Made by a program: the position numbers and the translations under genes. From Paramarasmius palmivorus (lineage: Eukaryota > Basidiomycota > Agaricomycetes > Agaricales > Marasmiaceae), in the NCBI GenBank assembly GCA_037176845.1, contig JAYKXP010000039.1:372001-436000 (forward strand): a stretch of DNA of 64,000 nt, written 5' to 3'. The notes under the pieces were generated by a model, which worked only from the letters and a program-made list of their open reading frames with translations, was not told the DNA's origin and searched no databases. Shown piece by piece: positions 44,632-57,159 of this stretch. The number at the start of each line of letters is the position of its first letter. Within the stretch, counting starts at the first letter, position 1.

Positions 44632-47600
44632 CTACTTTACATGCTGGCGTTTTCGAGGCTCGTCAGGACGTACATCCGCAGGGGATTCACGGTCAGCAGG
44701 ACGTGCTGTAACACATACGTCGACAAGTGCATCCGCGAATGCCCAACGGAGAGATGAACAGCTGGATGACTGAAGGACGAGCCCGCGGCTGTATTCGACA
44801 CAGCGACCGGCAAGGACCTCTTGTACGTCTTTGTAGAGCAACGGATCACGTTTCGAGTCTTGGAAGACGAACTGCTCTGCTTTTGCAGCAGTGCGTCCGC
44901 CGTGGCCAGAAATACCAGCAACCCTAACAACTGCGATAAACTGCTGCACGAAATACGAGCGAGTCAGCGCCAATACGGAGACAGGATCGACCCCTTTTGC
45001 CGAAACTGTCACGTTAGCATCCAAGACACGGATAGATTCGCCACACAACCGTCTCATGTGTTTGTACTCATTCTCCAGGTCCATGCGCTTTGCCCCAACA
45101 TATCTTTCGCCGAGTAAGATCGTTCCTAGCTCCATGAGACCAAAGAGAGCAAGGAGCTGTATCCAGCCGCTGCAGGACCGAACGCTCGGTACATGGTCGA
45201 CCACATCGTGATTAACAGAGCTGCAGCGAGCTAAATAAGACGTGGTGTCGTTGACAATGACGTCGTGCCAGTGAGCAACCATGCGAAAGAGAAGTTCGTG
45301 ATAGACATGGTGGTCCTGGTTCGTGATTTCGTGGTCGCGAAAGAACGTGTGTACTATTCCCCAATAGCTCCTTTCCATCGTGGAAGAAGCGTAGAAGTGG
45401 GCACCATGGCACAAAGACGGGCACAGTGTAAACACATAGTGGGGTGTGCAAGGCTGCATGACCCTGCAACCCGTGTTAGTAACAGTAGACACCGAACATA
45501 AGAGGACAACGTACAGCCTGTCGCCAGGTAACATCAAGATACCCACAATATCACTGGACTCAGGCCCAGAGAGATCAAAGCAGAATCTTTTAAAGCCGTC
45601 TACCTTAGCAAGAATGTGTCGGTCCTTCTCGCTGGGAAAACCAAGGAAAACGAGCTTCAATCCTTGTACGAGAATGAGCTCGGTCCCAAAACCATTGGCG
45701 TCTACATGAGCTGGGTGAGATGCATGGCTGGTAGCAAGCAGGTGCCAAAACAAGTCCCGCATGGGGACCAAGTTGTGGGAACGTGCATATCTCGGAAGAC
45801 TCATCGTGTAGCGATGTGCAGCCATGTTGCTCGAGAGCCCCATGGTGGAATGTGTGCTGTCTGCACCCGGTATGTCGAGGAAATTGACAATCTTGCCACC
45901 CACGTCGAGAGACTTTGCCTTGAGGAAATCATCGAAGGAGGCTCGAACAATCTGATCGTCGGCATCCGAGCTCAAACCACGTTTCGACAGATCTAAAGAC
46001 AATGACGAGTAAGAAACAGACTCACAATAGCGATAACACGACTCACCATGGGCTTCTCGCAGAGTGGAACATGCACCAACAGTCGACAACAAGGCCCGGT
46101 CAATATCCCCTGCCTCGACACCTTTTCCAGAAACGATGACGCTGCTTGCTGCAATGAGGTTCTGCAATCCGCCTTGATCCTCAACCGCAGCGAAACGCGC
46201 ACGCGTGAAACGCTGCACAGCATGCAGCCCCGAACCAGACATAGAACCAACGAAGGTGTCGAAGTCTGAATTATCCTGGGATCTCCCTGTAAGCTTGTTG
46301 AACAGCGGGGCAAGCCCATGAAGCACTTGGCTGTCATTGGCGCGATCCAATAAGCGTACCAAGTCTGAAACAACGTCCAGGGACTGCAGAAGATGTTAGG
46401 AATGATGTTCAGGGGGAACATATCACACTCACGTAGAAAGCACCCTTATAGACACAGGCTGTGCCAAAAGGAGAGCGTAGGAGGTAAAGGTCCGAACACA
46501 CTCGCTGAAAGAAAAAGTAAGAAGAAGCAGAAATTAGGCCGTTGAAAACGGCCACCAAGGTCGGAGAAAAGTACGCACTTCACAATCACAGAGAGGCTCA
46601 AACCGCGGTGGTAGGTCGTCGTCTTTGATGACAATCGGACTGGAATCCACAGAAATCACCTCAGCGTCAAGGGGGGATATCTCGTCATACGAAACCACGG
46701 TCTTGTCCCGCAGTTTTCGACGGCCAGACTCTTCCGACAGCAATTTTCCTGTGACAATTTCGTTCTTTTTTGGCTTTTTACGAGATGTCTCCGTTTTACC
46801 CTTTCCTTCAGTCTTAGAGGGATCAAGTGGCTTCTTCGTGACACTCGTGCTCTTTTCAGACACACCTGTGCGGACGCTTAGATCGATCAGCAAACACACA
46901 CAAAATGGCGTCTTACCCGTCTTCTCTATGGACCCTGCGGCCTCTGCGACGTCAACACTCGACCTCTCGAGGGTGACGGAAAGATCAGGGCCAGTTGCAA
47001 GTTCACCTTCCGAGGCAGAAGAAGTAACTACATGGATCTGTTCGGGCCGAGAAGACGTGGTACTCGCGCCGTCGTGGGACACGCCTGTGCAAACGATCAG
47101 CTCGATCAGCTGTCACATACACAGAGCACAAGCATACCTATTTCCTTCACGTACTCCGACGCTCCTACAGCGTCGACACTCGATTTCTCGAGCGTGACGG
47201 AAACACCAGGGCTAGTCACAGGCTCCTCTTCTGATGCTGGAGATACATCCATGTCGACCTGTTCGGGCAGGCGAGAACGATTTTGCAGGAACTGGGCAGC
47301 AATAGCCTCAGCAAGTTGTGACATATCAATGTCCGTCATGGAATTTGATGGTTCTACAGAAAGACAAAACGGGATTAGAAGAAAGGCCAAGAATGTAGCG
47401 CAGGTCCAAACACCTGAACTGTCCGAATTTTGATCCAAGTCCGGAGCTTGTGGAACAAGCGATGTCGACGCCGGCTGGATACCGCCGTCCAACTGTCCGT
47501 GAGCGAGACCGCGTGGAAGCATGCGAAGGGTGCCATCGTCTGTAAGAGAACGACAAAAACAACGGGCACAAAGAAGAACAAAAAATAATTTTAAAAAACA

Positions 47601-49219
47601 AACGTGTCAGAAGCGAGCAGACGGACAAAGCGGACCACTTACGAGGACTGAAAAAGAGCTTTTCGCTCTCAGCATCCTCCAACAGCGGAGAAACTTCGGT
47701 CACAAAGTCGGACAGAGCCTGGCGGGACGACTTCGACCCCTTCGCCATTGCGAATAATTGAGACCACAAAGAGAGCTCTACTTTACTCAGCACCGGAGGC
47801 CGGTCATTGCCATAGTAGAACCATGCCTGAAACAGTAGGTTGAGACAAAACACGTCGATCGAAAACAGGAACTAACCCGCATCAAACTCAAGCGACTGAT
47901 GTTGGTGGACGTAGGTGAAAAGTTACATAGCAGCATCAGGGGTGATATCGCCAACGCAAAAAACAAAGGTTGCCGTAGCTTTGTGACGTCCGGCTTGAAA
48001 GAGGCTGCATCCGGAAGAGACAACTCCTGGATCAGTTTAGAGGAAAGCTTTTCGTCTACGGCTTTCCTGAACAGGGGAATGAGCACTAGCAAAGGCATCA
48101 AGCTGCAGGTACGCACTTTTCAAGAAAGTCGTAAAGGTCTTTCGTCTTATCAGGAAAGTCTTTGTTGCCCTAGCTGAATCTTCGAAAGGATTCCCAATAC
48201 AAAGTGGGATATAATCACGCACCAGCAGAAGCCAATTGATAAAGAACGCAGCCATCTCCATATTGAAGAACTGGCGCGAAAGGGTCACCGCTCGGTGCCT
48301 ATCGGATACACACGCCAGCTGGCGGTACGCAGCATGGACCAGCTGGTAGGTAGGAGACTGATTCAAGCTGTCCTGCGGAAGTACAGGGTCCGAAACGACT
48401 TCAGATGATTCCAACGTAGACTTGACAGCAGAGATCAAAGCAGGCCATCCGCCACCGGTATAGAGCAAGCTCATACCTCGCTGCAGAGACAAAGAAGCAA
48501 ATGCAGTCAACACTATCAGGTACAGAATAAACATACAGACGACAGGAACACCCACCAAGGTAACGGTCTCACTGTCGAACAAGGATTTGCGAACGGAAGG
48601 GGATGCGTCGAGCATAAGCGAGACTCCATCGTCAGGTGCAGGAGAAACACCCTCTGGAGAGGCTACGAGTGCCGCTATATCCAAAAACCGGAAACCGAAC
48701 AGCAGGGCAGCGACTGGACCTGCTGACTTCTGGTTCGGTTTCATGGAAGACCGATTTTCGACTACGTCAACAAATAAGGACCGATCTCGAGCGTCGCGGT
48801 ACCAATCCAGCATGAGACGGGCAGTGGTCTTTAACGGCAGCGCCAGCAGGAGTAAGAACGCGGAAACAAATGGACAAGATAAAGCCTACCTTTAATTCGT
48901 CGGGAATAAGAGTCATCCTGTCCTTCCCGTTGGCCAACAGATTGGTGTACCACGGCATGCTTTTGAACAGCTGCGAAGACGAGGGATCCAAATCCACAGA
49001 TCCAGCGGTAATGGACTCCACAGGACGGCTCGACGCCATTTGCTGAGAAGGGTCGATACTAATCGACGTCCCTCGAACACCGCCGAACAAAGAGTCCTCA
49101 GAGCAAGCTGGGCTTGATCGACCTGAGGCAACAGGGCTGTCACCAAATAAGGGTGACCCAGACGCGGTAACTGGGGAAGGGAGAGACCCTTCCCGCGAAA
49201 AAACAGAGGTAGACGACAT
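44632..49219 (-). CDS. JmjC-domain protein, multi-exon (cargo)
   Basis: The Met at 49219 opens a gene of a dozen or so exons. Clear junctions include introns 48829-48889, 48481-48555 and 45464-45514 and one near 46020-46073. The N-terminal 500 residues are helical and unknown (DWYRDARDRS, MSLLYTGGGWPAL, TKLRQPLFFALA). A Ser/Lys-rich low-complexity middle follows, then a conserved LRSPFG block. The C-terminal JmjC fold has Fe ligands HVD (about 45700) and a distal His in CTPHYVFTL, with CHGAHFYASST after it. The 45464-45514 intron falls just before that His and is needed for the usual PGDRLVMQPCTPH order. JmjC enzymes are Fe(II)/2-oxoglutarate oxygenases, often histone demethylases. The exact 3' exons after 45200 are uncertain. 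Confidence 0.7.
46859..47290 (-). repeat. Tandem exon-plus-intron duplication inside the JmjC gene
   Basis: Two units of about 219 bp (46859-47077 and 47078 to about 47290) match along an intron (GACACACCTGTGC versus GACACGCCTGTGC) and the following exon. The exon encodes LSVTLERSSVD in one unit and VSVTLEKSSVD in the other. Confidence 0.75.
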
Positions 49220-49319
49220 GGAAGTAGACGGCAAGGAGGAAACGTCACGTGTACGTAAACGGGAACCAAAAATGTAAAAGGAAACTTACTCGGATCCGCA
49301 GGCTTGAGAACGAACGACC

Positions 49320-50268
49320 ATGTCAACAGCGTCATCTGCACCAAGTGCTACACTCCAAGCTGCAGTTCAACAGCTGATCAGTGTCGCACAGAACGAAAGC
49401 CATGACGAAGAACTTAAAAACCGAGTACAGCTTCTGGAGAAGCAATTAAAAAGTGAGTACCTCTACTAGACGACGATCCAGCTCACGACGGTTACGAAGA
49501 ACGAGACGAGACAATACGCTTGCTGCGGGATGGGCTGGCAAACATGACAATAGCAACGCCCCCGCTTTCTGCGCCAAGGTAAACACATATAAAGCGATGG
49601 TACAGTAGATTCACACCATACCACAGCGACTCGCTAGTCCTCAGAGCATCAAGGAAATACCCGGTAGAAGCACACGCTTTCTATCCACTTTGCGGGGATG
49701 AAGGTCAGATTAAAGAGAAGCATACAGCAAAAACACTGGCTGAATATGCTGTAGGTTGGCCTGAAAAACTGGACTTCCACGCCCAGCTCGCATTCGCAAT
49801 CGTCCGAGACATGACGGGCGTACGGATTCTGGGAGTGGAAGCGATCGACAAGCGAAACGGCAAAAACGTCGACTACATCGCATCCTGCATGTTGACGAGC
49901 AAAATTACAGACGACGACTGTGACGATACGATGAGTACGTAGCAGTTTCAACGGTCACAGAGGTAAACATCTGACTGTAAGGAACAGCCATTCACTTCTC
50001 ACTCCACTTCCAAAACGTCGTCAAAGGTTCGAAAACAGAGAAGGTGGTACGATATGTTCCCGAGGAGAACGTCCACTTGTCCGAAGAGACGTTAGAAGCC
50101 CTGGGCGAACTACGCAAGCCTCACCAGTTCCCCTTAGAAGACTTGCACAAGTTCTACCCTAACGCAAGGGAAAAACTGGTCAAGGTGCACGAGAAGCGCA
50201 GAGAAACCTCGGCAAGTCAACCACTCGATACGAAAATACATAACCACGGACTGACAAGAGACGCTTAG
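49320..50268 (+). CDS. Unknown protein with N-terminal coiled coil (cargo)
   Basis: Exons 49320-49452, 49500-49578, 49627-49934 and 49988-50268 sum to exactly 267 codons, 266 aa. The first 65 residues are heptad-like (EELKNRVQLLEKQLK, ETIRLLRDGL). The body is a compact unknown domain around GVRILGVEAIDKR. The frame meets TAG at 50266-50268, yet stays open and acidic (SDSGLSDIEDE) for another 35 codons to a TAA. An 84-bp in-frame intron removing the TAG is possible. The gene is divergent from the JmjC gene, with 100 bp between start codons, a bidirectional promoter arrangement. Confidence 0.6.
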
Positions 50269-50605
50269 CTCGAAGCACAGGGCGACGACCAGAACTCGAT
50301 GGCTGTGGACGACGAACGTACAAGAAAGGACAAGGAGGGTTCAGACTCGGGACTTAGCGACATAGAGGACGAATAAAGTGTAGATCTAACGAATAGAGCA
50401 ACCAACAAGCTACACGGAAGGTCTCAAAGGCCACGCCGACGAACACATCAAGGGCAATGTAAGAAACACGTGACGCACAAAGGTCGCCGAACTTCGTCAC
50501 ATGACATATATTCGGAGAAATAAGAACTGATTCGACAAACGCCGTTTTCAAACGGCCACAGAATATATTTCGACATCTACCACACTACAAAAGAAGACAA
50601 TACAA

Positions 50606-53600
50606 CTACTCAGATTCGGCACCATCTTCGCCAAGTGGAACTTCCCCCAAAACTATAACAAACAGAGCATTGAGAAGGACTGTGTGATACGTGGCCTTGT
50701 CGCCCAGAAAGCCGTGAATGGTGTGGGCGACAGCAACAAGAGAGTTCAACTTAACCTCGGAGTGCGGATAGCGAGGAAGAGACTCATAGTTCTGCCAGGC
50801 ATCGGCGTCGAACTTGAACCCCATCGTTCCGGGAACGGAACGACCATCGTAAACCGGGACTGAAAGTGACATGAGTATACACCAAAAAAATAAAAAAACG
50901 ACAACCGAAAATGCACTTACTCCCTTCGTCATACAGGCGGAAAGCCGGTCCGCGGGGATGCAACACGTTGCTGGGCTTACTTTTCCTCAGAGCCGACGAC
51001 GAAGCCCCCTTTGCAGGCGAATACGGCTTCGACTTCAGTGAAGAAGTGCCAGGCTTGGGCGCAGAATCGTTCTTAGCTGTGATGGGTTCGTGAAAGGTTG
51101 ACAGGGACAATAGAGCCGGCCTCACCTTTCTGCTGCGGGTAGTTCTGCTTCTTGGTAGAGAACACCACGGCATCAGCACGACCTGGAACCTGACAGAGCT
51201 CAGAGTCGAAAAAGGTGCCGATATTGGACTGATATATATCCCAATCGTTCTCGAAGGGCTGAATATGGATTTGTTTGACACGGTCGTCGCCATAACTTGC
51301 GGGCGTGGTGAGGTGACTGGCGACACAGATGCCGCTAAGGATCCATATGGCATTCCCAGAACCCTCAGAAGGAGGTAGCGTAAGACAGTTCCAGCCCTTA
51401 ACGAATCCCTCCATGGACTGACGAACGGCGTTATACACGGGTGGACTGGACAAGAATCCCATGGAGCGCCTCAACTTCCTGGAAAACAGAGAAAAAAGCC
51501 ACAAGATGAGTAAAAAAAAAAAAACCTCCCCCCCCCGCGTCACACTCACTTCCGAACGACGTTGTCAACGCTGTCTAGAACAGACCCATAGCTGATAGGA
51601 ACAAAGTCGTCGTAAATGCCACTTGAGCGGCCAAATCCAGTGAAGTGGCAGCGTTTAACTCTTTCGAAAAGACGAGCGTGAGTGAGCTCAACTCAAGTAC
51701 AGGAGTCCCCTTTCTCAAGGGGAACAACGACCTAACTCACCTATGAAGCCACTCAAGGGAGCTGTACATCTTGACCAGGTCGGGATGGACGAGATCAGCG
51801 TCCAGCAAAGGAGGAAGGGAATACATCTCCTCTAAAACGCGAATGGGAAGAAAAAGGGGCAAAAAAACAAAAACAAAAAGAGTGAGTAAAAACGGAAAGG
51901 AATGTAAAGCGGAGATGACAGACCTTCGTCGCCGCCCTGACCACCACTTGCCGCAGGAGGTGGGTCCACATCCCTAAGCGAGTTACAGAAAAGTCAAAGG
52001 TCAAGACAGAACACTCACATTGAAGATCCTAGATCCCCGGATTCGACGAGGTCTTGCCCTACATCAGACGCATGGGATTCAACGTTCGCCAGAGCCTCGC
52101 TTATGACGGAAAGCAACAAGTCAGAATAAGCGTACCGCGAGAACACTACGCAACTTACTAGTCCCACTCAACCGAGTCGCGTTTCAGGACATCCGTGGCT
52201 TCTTCAGAGACAGCTTTTCTGCAGGCAAAAACACAGTAGGTCAATGGCTGGCAGCAAGAAGAGGAAATATCGGATGACGTACTGCTTTCCTTTATCGATT
52301 CTAGAAACAACCTTAGAAGTGTCCTCAGGAGGACTGTCAGCCCGTCTATCTCTGAGTTTGCGAGATGAAGTATCCTCGGCGCAACCAGAAGAGGCTCTGT
52401 TGAATTTGCGTCTACCCCGAGGCAAAAGATATTAGAAAGTGCGCGGAGAGGACACGAAAACAACACACAGGGGTTCGACGTCCTTATGCGGGACGGCCAC
52501 AGAAGCATGATCCGGTGGACTTCCAGCGACGCTTTCGACACTACTGCCCCTGAAAAGGGAAAATATGTCAACGAAAAAACCGATGAAGAAGAAGGAGTAT
52601 AGAAAACGCGCAAGGTGAAACATACCTGTTTTCAAAGTTACGAGGCAATGAAGTTACGGCAGAGCGTCCTCTGGACTCGTCAGGACTGAGACAGTAGAAA
52701 CGATCCGCTGTCAGTAGAGCAAGAAACACGCAGAACACGAAAGAAAGTGAGTAGAGAACAAAAGGGACGCACTTATCCGACGTTTTCTTGCGACCAGAAT
52801 TGTTAAACACCGTGCTAGGAGAAGGAAGGTCATCTTCTGTGGCTGCAAGCTCGCTGAGAAGGTGAAACCACTGAAAGTGAGCCACACGGAAAACAGCCAG
52901 AACGCAGAAACAAGATAGGAAAGAGAAAACGCGCACCTCTCCTGGAAAGCCGACTCCAAAGCGGCGATTCGACTCGAAGAACTAATAACAGCGAGGACAG
53001 TAAGTAGCGGGCCAGCCAGAAAGAGAGCAGAGACGCTCACTTTGTACTCTTCTTGACGCCGGCTGAGGCAGCGACTCTCACGCCGGAAGATCGGCGAGAA
53101 GCAGAGTTTCCCTTCCGAGAGGGAAGATAAGATTCATCGGAATCGCTCCTGAAAAGAGGAAGACCATCAGCCACCATTTTTTTAATATATATATTCTCAG
53201 CAGCGAAAGAAAAACACACCGTTCAGGCGTCTCGTCGCGCTGGGAGAGACGATCAAGCCTAGAAAGTGCAGGAACAGCGACTGTGAGCATGAGGACTGCA
53301 TCGACGGTGGAAGAAAGGGCGTCACTTTTCGATCAGAGAGGTAGTAGGGGTCGAAGTTGCAGAGTACCGAGCCTTCTCGGTTGGCCGAGGACTGCCAAAG
53401 GGTAAATAAAAGAACGACATTAACAAGAACAGCCAACAACTTACGTTCGCTGAGGTCTCTTAGTCGGCGATTCCACGAAAGATGCACCTTTCTTGCGAGG
53501 TGGAGTGACAGGACTGCACGAAAGAGAATATCTATTGAGTACGGCACGAGCGTTTCGGGGGGAAAGACAGGAAGAGACACTTACACGCGGTGATCTTCAC

Positions 53601-54200
53601 CTTCAGATTTCAAGATACCCACCCTAAACGCGCATCAGGGAATATGTAGAGAAGGGAAACAAAAGCAAGACGTACTCGGTGAGATCGCGTACGCGAGGGG
53701 ACGGAGATGCAGGCACCTCGAGAGGATGAGCCCTGTAGCACGACAAAGGTAGCTAAGCGTATGAAACGGGCGGAACAGTGAGAGTCGGAACCTACCGCGT
53801 AGACGTTCCTGAGAGCCTGGCAGACTTGGAGGGGGATGTACTGGTCCACATTAGCGTGTAGCAAAGCGAGGCATAAAAAAAGCATACCTTTCCGAACGGG
53901 AAATAGAAGGCTTCCTCTTTTTTTCAACGACCACGACCTCATCGTCCGAAGTGATCTCGCCAAAGGTAGCAACTTTAGTGACGGGCTTGGACTTCGGTCC
54001 GGCACCGGCCCTAGGAAAGCACAGGTAAGGCTAAAGGAGGGGGAAAAAAGCAAGTAATGGTACTTACTTGACGAAGACAACAGAAGAATCGGATCGTTCA
54101 TCGTCCGACAACAGCACAGAAGCCTGCCTTAGAACCAGATTAGCGTCGAAAACTGCAACGTGAAAAGGGCGGCACACTTTTTGGAAGGTCGGGAAGGCAT
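50606..54200 (-). CDS. Exon-dense unknown protein (cargo)
   Basis: It starts MPSRPSKK at 54200 and stops at 50606. Roughly fifteen exons, many of only 40-120 bp, are separated by introns near 50 bp. The N-terminal part is Lys/Arg/Ser/Asp-rich and disordered (VVVVEKKRKPS, SPSRKG-like, SSDD stretches). The folded C-terminal half contains MYSSLEWLHR, CHFTGFGRSSGIYDDFVP, MGFLSSPPVYNAVRQS, a PPSEGSG block, PFENDWDIY, GRADAVVFST, VPVYDGR and FVIVLGEVP. I associate this arrangement with an unnamed family expanded in Agaricomycetes. No catalytic motif was recognised. Individual exon borders in 51700-54100 are not all fixed. Confidence 0.55.
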
Positions 54201-54488
54201 TTCGAAGAGAAGTATGGAGACAAGGCAAAGAAAAGAGTACCAGAGGATGGCAGCTTGGAGGATGCCATTAAGAGCAGCATCTTTTTATAGCGGTAGACCT
54301 ACAAAAGCGGAGGGAAGGCAAGTCACCGTGTACTGTGAGAAAATGGCGAACTAAGCGGACATTATCACCGAAAAGGCAAATTGACACGCACCTTGATCCA
54401 CTCCGCCCACAGCTTGATTCACCACTCGTTTCTACGAAGTACGCCACGGGCTCGCGCTAACGGGTTCTTAACCGGAACGGCAAATTAG

Positions 54489-54911
54489 AGGAATTGGTTC
54501 GTTTCAAGATCCTTTACAAAAAGAGATCTCAGCGATCGATAATACGAATTAGGAAAGACGATACTTCAAAGGACAGGCAAAACATTGATGACGATGGACT
54601 GGAAGGCAAAGAAATCTCTCTTCCTATTCCCGTGAACATGTTGTATCCGAATTACGACTTCCAGAAAGCGGGTGGGTATAGAACAACAAGGACACCATGA
54701 AACGGACACTAACGGTTCTGCAGGCGATCGACTGGAACAGCTCGCAAAACAAAGGTCCGAGAACCGCTTCGCGATGAACCCACTCGCACGTTTCTCCAAG
54801 GCAAGCAGTACGTCGAAAACGCAAGAAAGGGAACTCACCCTCACAGACAGGCACTGGACTTCAGCTCCGAAAACACGGAAACGCATCAGACAGGAACCAG
54901 AGACTGCTTGA
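54489..54911 (+). CDS. Unknown basic protein, 5' end not found (cargo)
   Basis: Exons 54489-54672 and about 54724-54911 join through a 50-bp intron to give about 120 residues. The frame has no ATG near its left edge. A TTAG acceptor at 54485-54488 suggests a missing upstream exon. The product is highly charged and ends with a Lys/Arg-rich tail (SAPKTRKRIRQEP). It is not recognised. Confidence 0.4.
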
Positions 54912-55051
54912 CGTGGCGAATAACGGAGCAAAATCAAGAGGGAAACAGCGAGGAAACGGTCTTCACGGTGCAGGGCATAATTATACAGTGCGACCTACCG
55001 CCTGTCTTAAGACCTTTTGGAAAGTGAGTCGCAAACACACTCCCCGCACAA

Positions 55052-55839
55052 ATGTCCTCAACAAGCCCAAGAAACACCACGCCCAGAAACGTTCAACAAC
55101 GAGTAGTCATCACCGGCCTCGACCAGCCTACCTTCATTCAGGCCATCGAAGGACTCAACCGAATCAACGCGTTCCTAAGACGCCAGATTCGGGAGGAGAC
55201 GATTCCCGATATCCATATCAGCACTGGCGAACACCACACTATAGAAGTATCCAACCGTTACTTTACAAGCCAACGATTTGCGGGAAACGAGGCGCACGTT
55301 ACCTTCCCCCAGACAGTCGACCCCAAAGGCCACCTGGAGCGCCTGAAGTCTAGTACCTACGTACACACCACCGAGAACGACGTCGCTTACTACGAGAGGA
55401 TCGTAGACGGCAACGGAAAACAAAAGTGAGACGCGTTTTCGGCATGGGTCGCAGTACTGAACGAAAAACAGATTCAGGGTAATGGACCCGTCCAGATTCC
55501 GCGTTGGAGACATCGTAGAGATCCAGCTCACTCTCACGCTGGCGGAAATGCAAAGGAAAGCAACCGGAAACAGGCTGACACGAAACAATGAGGAGAGATA
55601 CAAAACCAGACTCGTGCTGCGGGGCATAACTATGCTCGACAGTGAGTTCTCAGAGGTAAGGAGACACTGTCAGTGACGTCAAACAGCTAGCTGACGAATA
55701 AGCAAAGGCAGTAAGGGTGCAGCCCGTTGTGGCGAAATCCCAGTCAACGACGCTCAAGCGTAAAATCGGTTACTTTGCGGAAGAGGAACTTCAGACACGG
55801 GACGACCTGAAGAAGATGGCCATCGACGCGGAAGACTGA
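55052..55839 (+). CDS. Unknown protein with GDIVEIQ motif (cargo)
   Basis: Exons 55052-55425, 55472-55655 and 55708-55839 give exactly 230 codons, 229 aa. The middle contains YYERIVDGNGKQ then SRFRVGDIVEIQLTLTL and RLVLRGITMLD, a beta-rich pattern I associate with a repeated unnamed family in Agaricomycete genomes, function unknown. The N-terminal 50 residues are helical. The C-terminus is Lys-rich. All introns are GT-AG. Confidence 0.6.
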
Positions 55840-56215
55840 ACTATTGTACGCGTAAAGCGGCCTATTTCCGCGTCGTTTAGTTGTGCTTGTCGTTTCACAG
55901 TAAATCTAAAACAAAGTGTCACACCGCATACGGCCTTGAGCGACCCGAAAGAGAGAAAAAAAGGGATCTTTTCAAAAAAGAAACGTCAATTAATCCAGCG
56001 GGCACCATCCCGGTGGCGCAAAGCAAGAGGGGGAAGGGGAAACGAACAAGGCGACGAAGTAACCGGCGACTACTTTACGTTACAGCAATCTCTCTTCTTA
56101 TCCCTTCACACCGGAGAACGATAGACCATACCAGCGATGGCAGGCTCAAACGGGAAGTGAGTGAGAACCAAAACCGAACAACTGGCAGCTAACAGTACAG
56201 CAAAGACCAGACTAC
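55840..56215. other. Intergenic in inner element, nothing recognised
   Basis: About 375 bp, purine-rich in part (AGAGAAAAAAAG). It presumably holds the promoter of the nucleotidyltransferase-like gene. Confidence 0.4.
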
Positions 56216-57159
56216 ATGTCAACCGAGTACCTGTACCAAGGGTTCCTGAAGGCGGAGGACATCGATTGTTTCAGGGCAATGCAAAGGAAGACAGGGGCGA
56301 TAGTCTCGGGCTCAGTACTAGTGGAAAGGCTCTCAAACGCAGCATTCGAACCAAGGGATCTCGATGTATTCGTGAAGGAAAGGGGCACGCTGGACGCCGG
56401 GGCATGCCTCAGCCAGTGCGGCTTCGAGTTCACACCTCTGCCAGACAGGCAAGTTGGAGGAAGGAGAGAAACCAAACAGCAGCCTGCGATCTTCGTCGAC
56501 GCAGTTGACACGGAATTCGCTGATTGGAACCCGAACACAGGTACCGTGGCCGACAGATACGACTGCACCCACATTGCTGGCGTATTCAACTTCGTCAACA
56601 AAGAAAAGAAGGTCGTGCAGGTGATAGCGACCCGGTGCACACCAGTAGAAGCCGTACTTCGATTCCATTCCAGCAAGTGACAAGCATTCCAACAGTTTTA
56701 CACAGAGTGCTGACTTCGACCCAACTTGCAGCTAGTGTAATGAACTTCGCGACAGCGGTAGAAATCGTCTACCTATTTCCAACACTCACATTTGTCGACA
56801 AGAAGAACTTGGTTCTGCGTGACGCTGACTCGCCGGCTGTCAAGGCATGCATCTGGAAATACGAGCAACGGGGATGGGACACAATCGAAACCTTGTCGGC
56901 CTTTGACGCCCTCAGGTGTGATAGCGACACCCGAGCCTTTCACAGAAGCGTAGGAGACGACAGGTGCTGGAAAATTCGGCTTACGCCAAGCGACAAAGAA
57001 GAACGCGGGCTTCTTTCCACCATGGCTCCTACGTGGACGCTATCATTCCCCACACGCAACGAAACGCGTCTAGTTTACAGCAAAAGCGGAAACGAGGCAG
57101 CACATGCTGAAGAAGGCAAGTATTTAGTCAATATACTCGAGGCCGCACTGACGATATAG
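56216..57159 (+). CDS. Nucleotidyltransferase-like protein (cargo)
   Basis: Exons 56216-56676 and 56736-57159 encode 294 aa. The start of a minimal nucleotidyltransferase fold is visible: IVSGSVLVERL (the GS signature) followed by EPRDLDVFV (the D-x-D metal ligands). Later parts, VVQVIATRCTPVEAVLRFHSS then VMNFATAVEIVYLFP and an ACIWKYEQRGW block, match a fungal family often annotated only as hypothetical. Substrate unknown. No toxin or antitoxin partner is evident. The splice acceptor used is CTAG at 56735. Confidence 0.6.
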
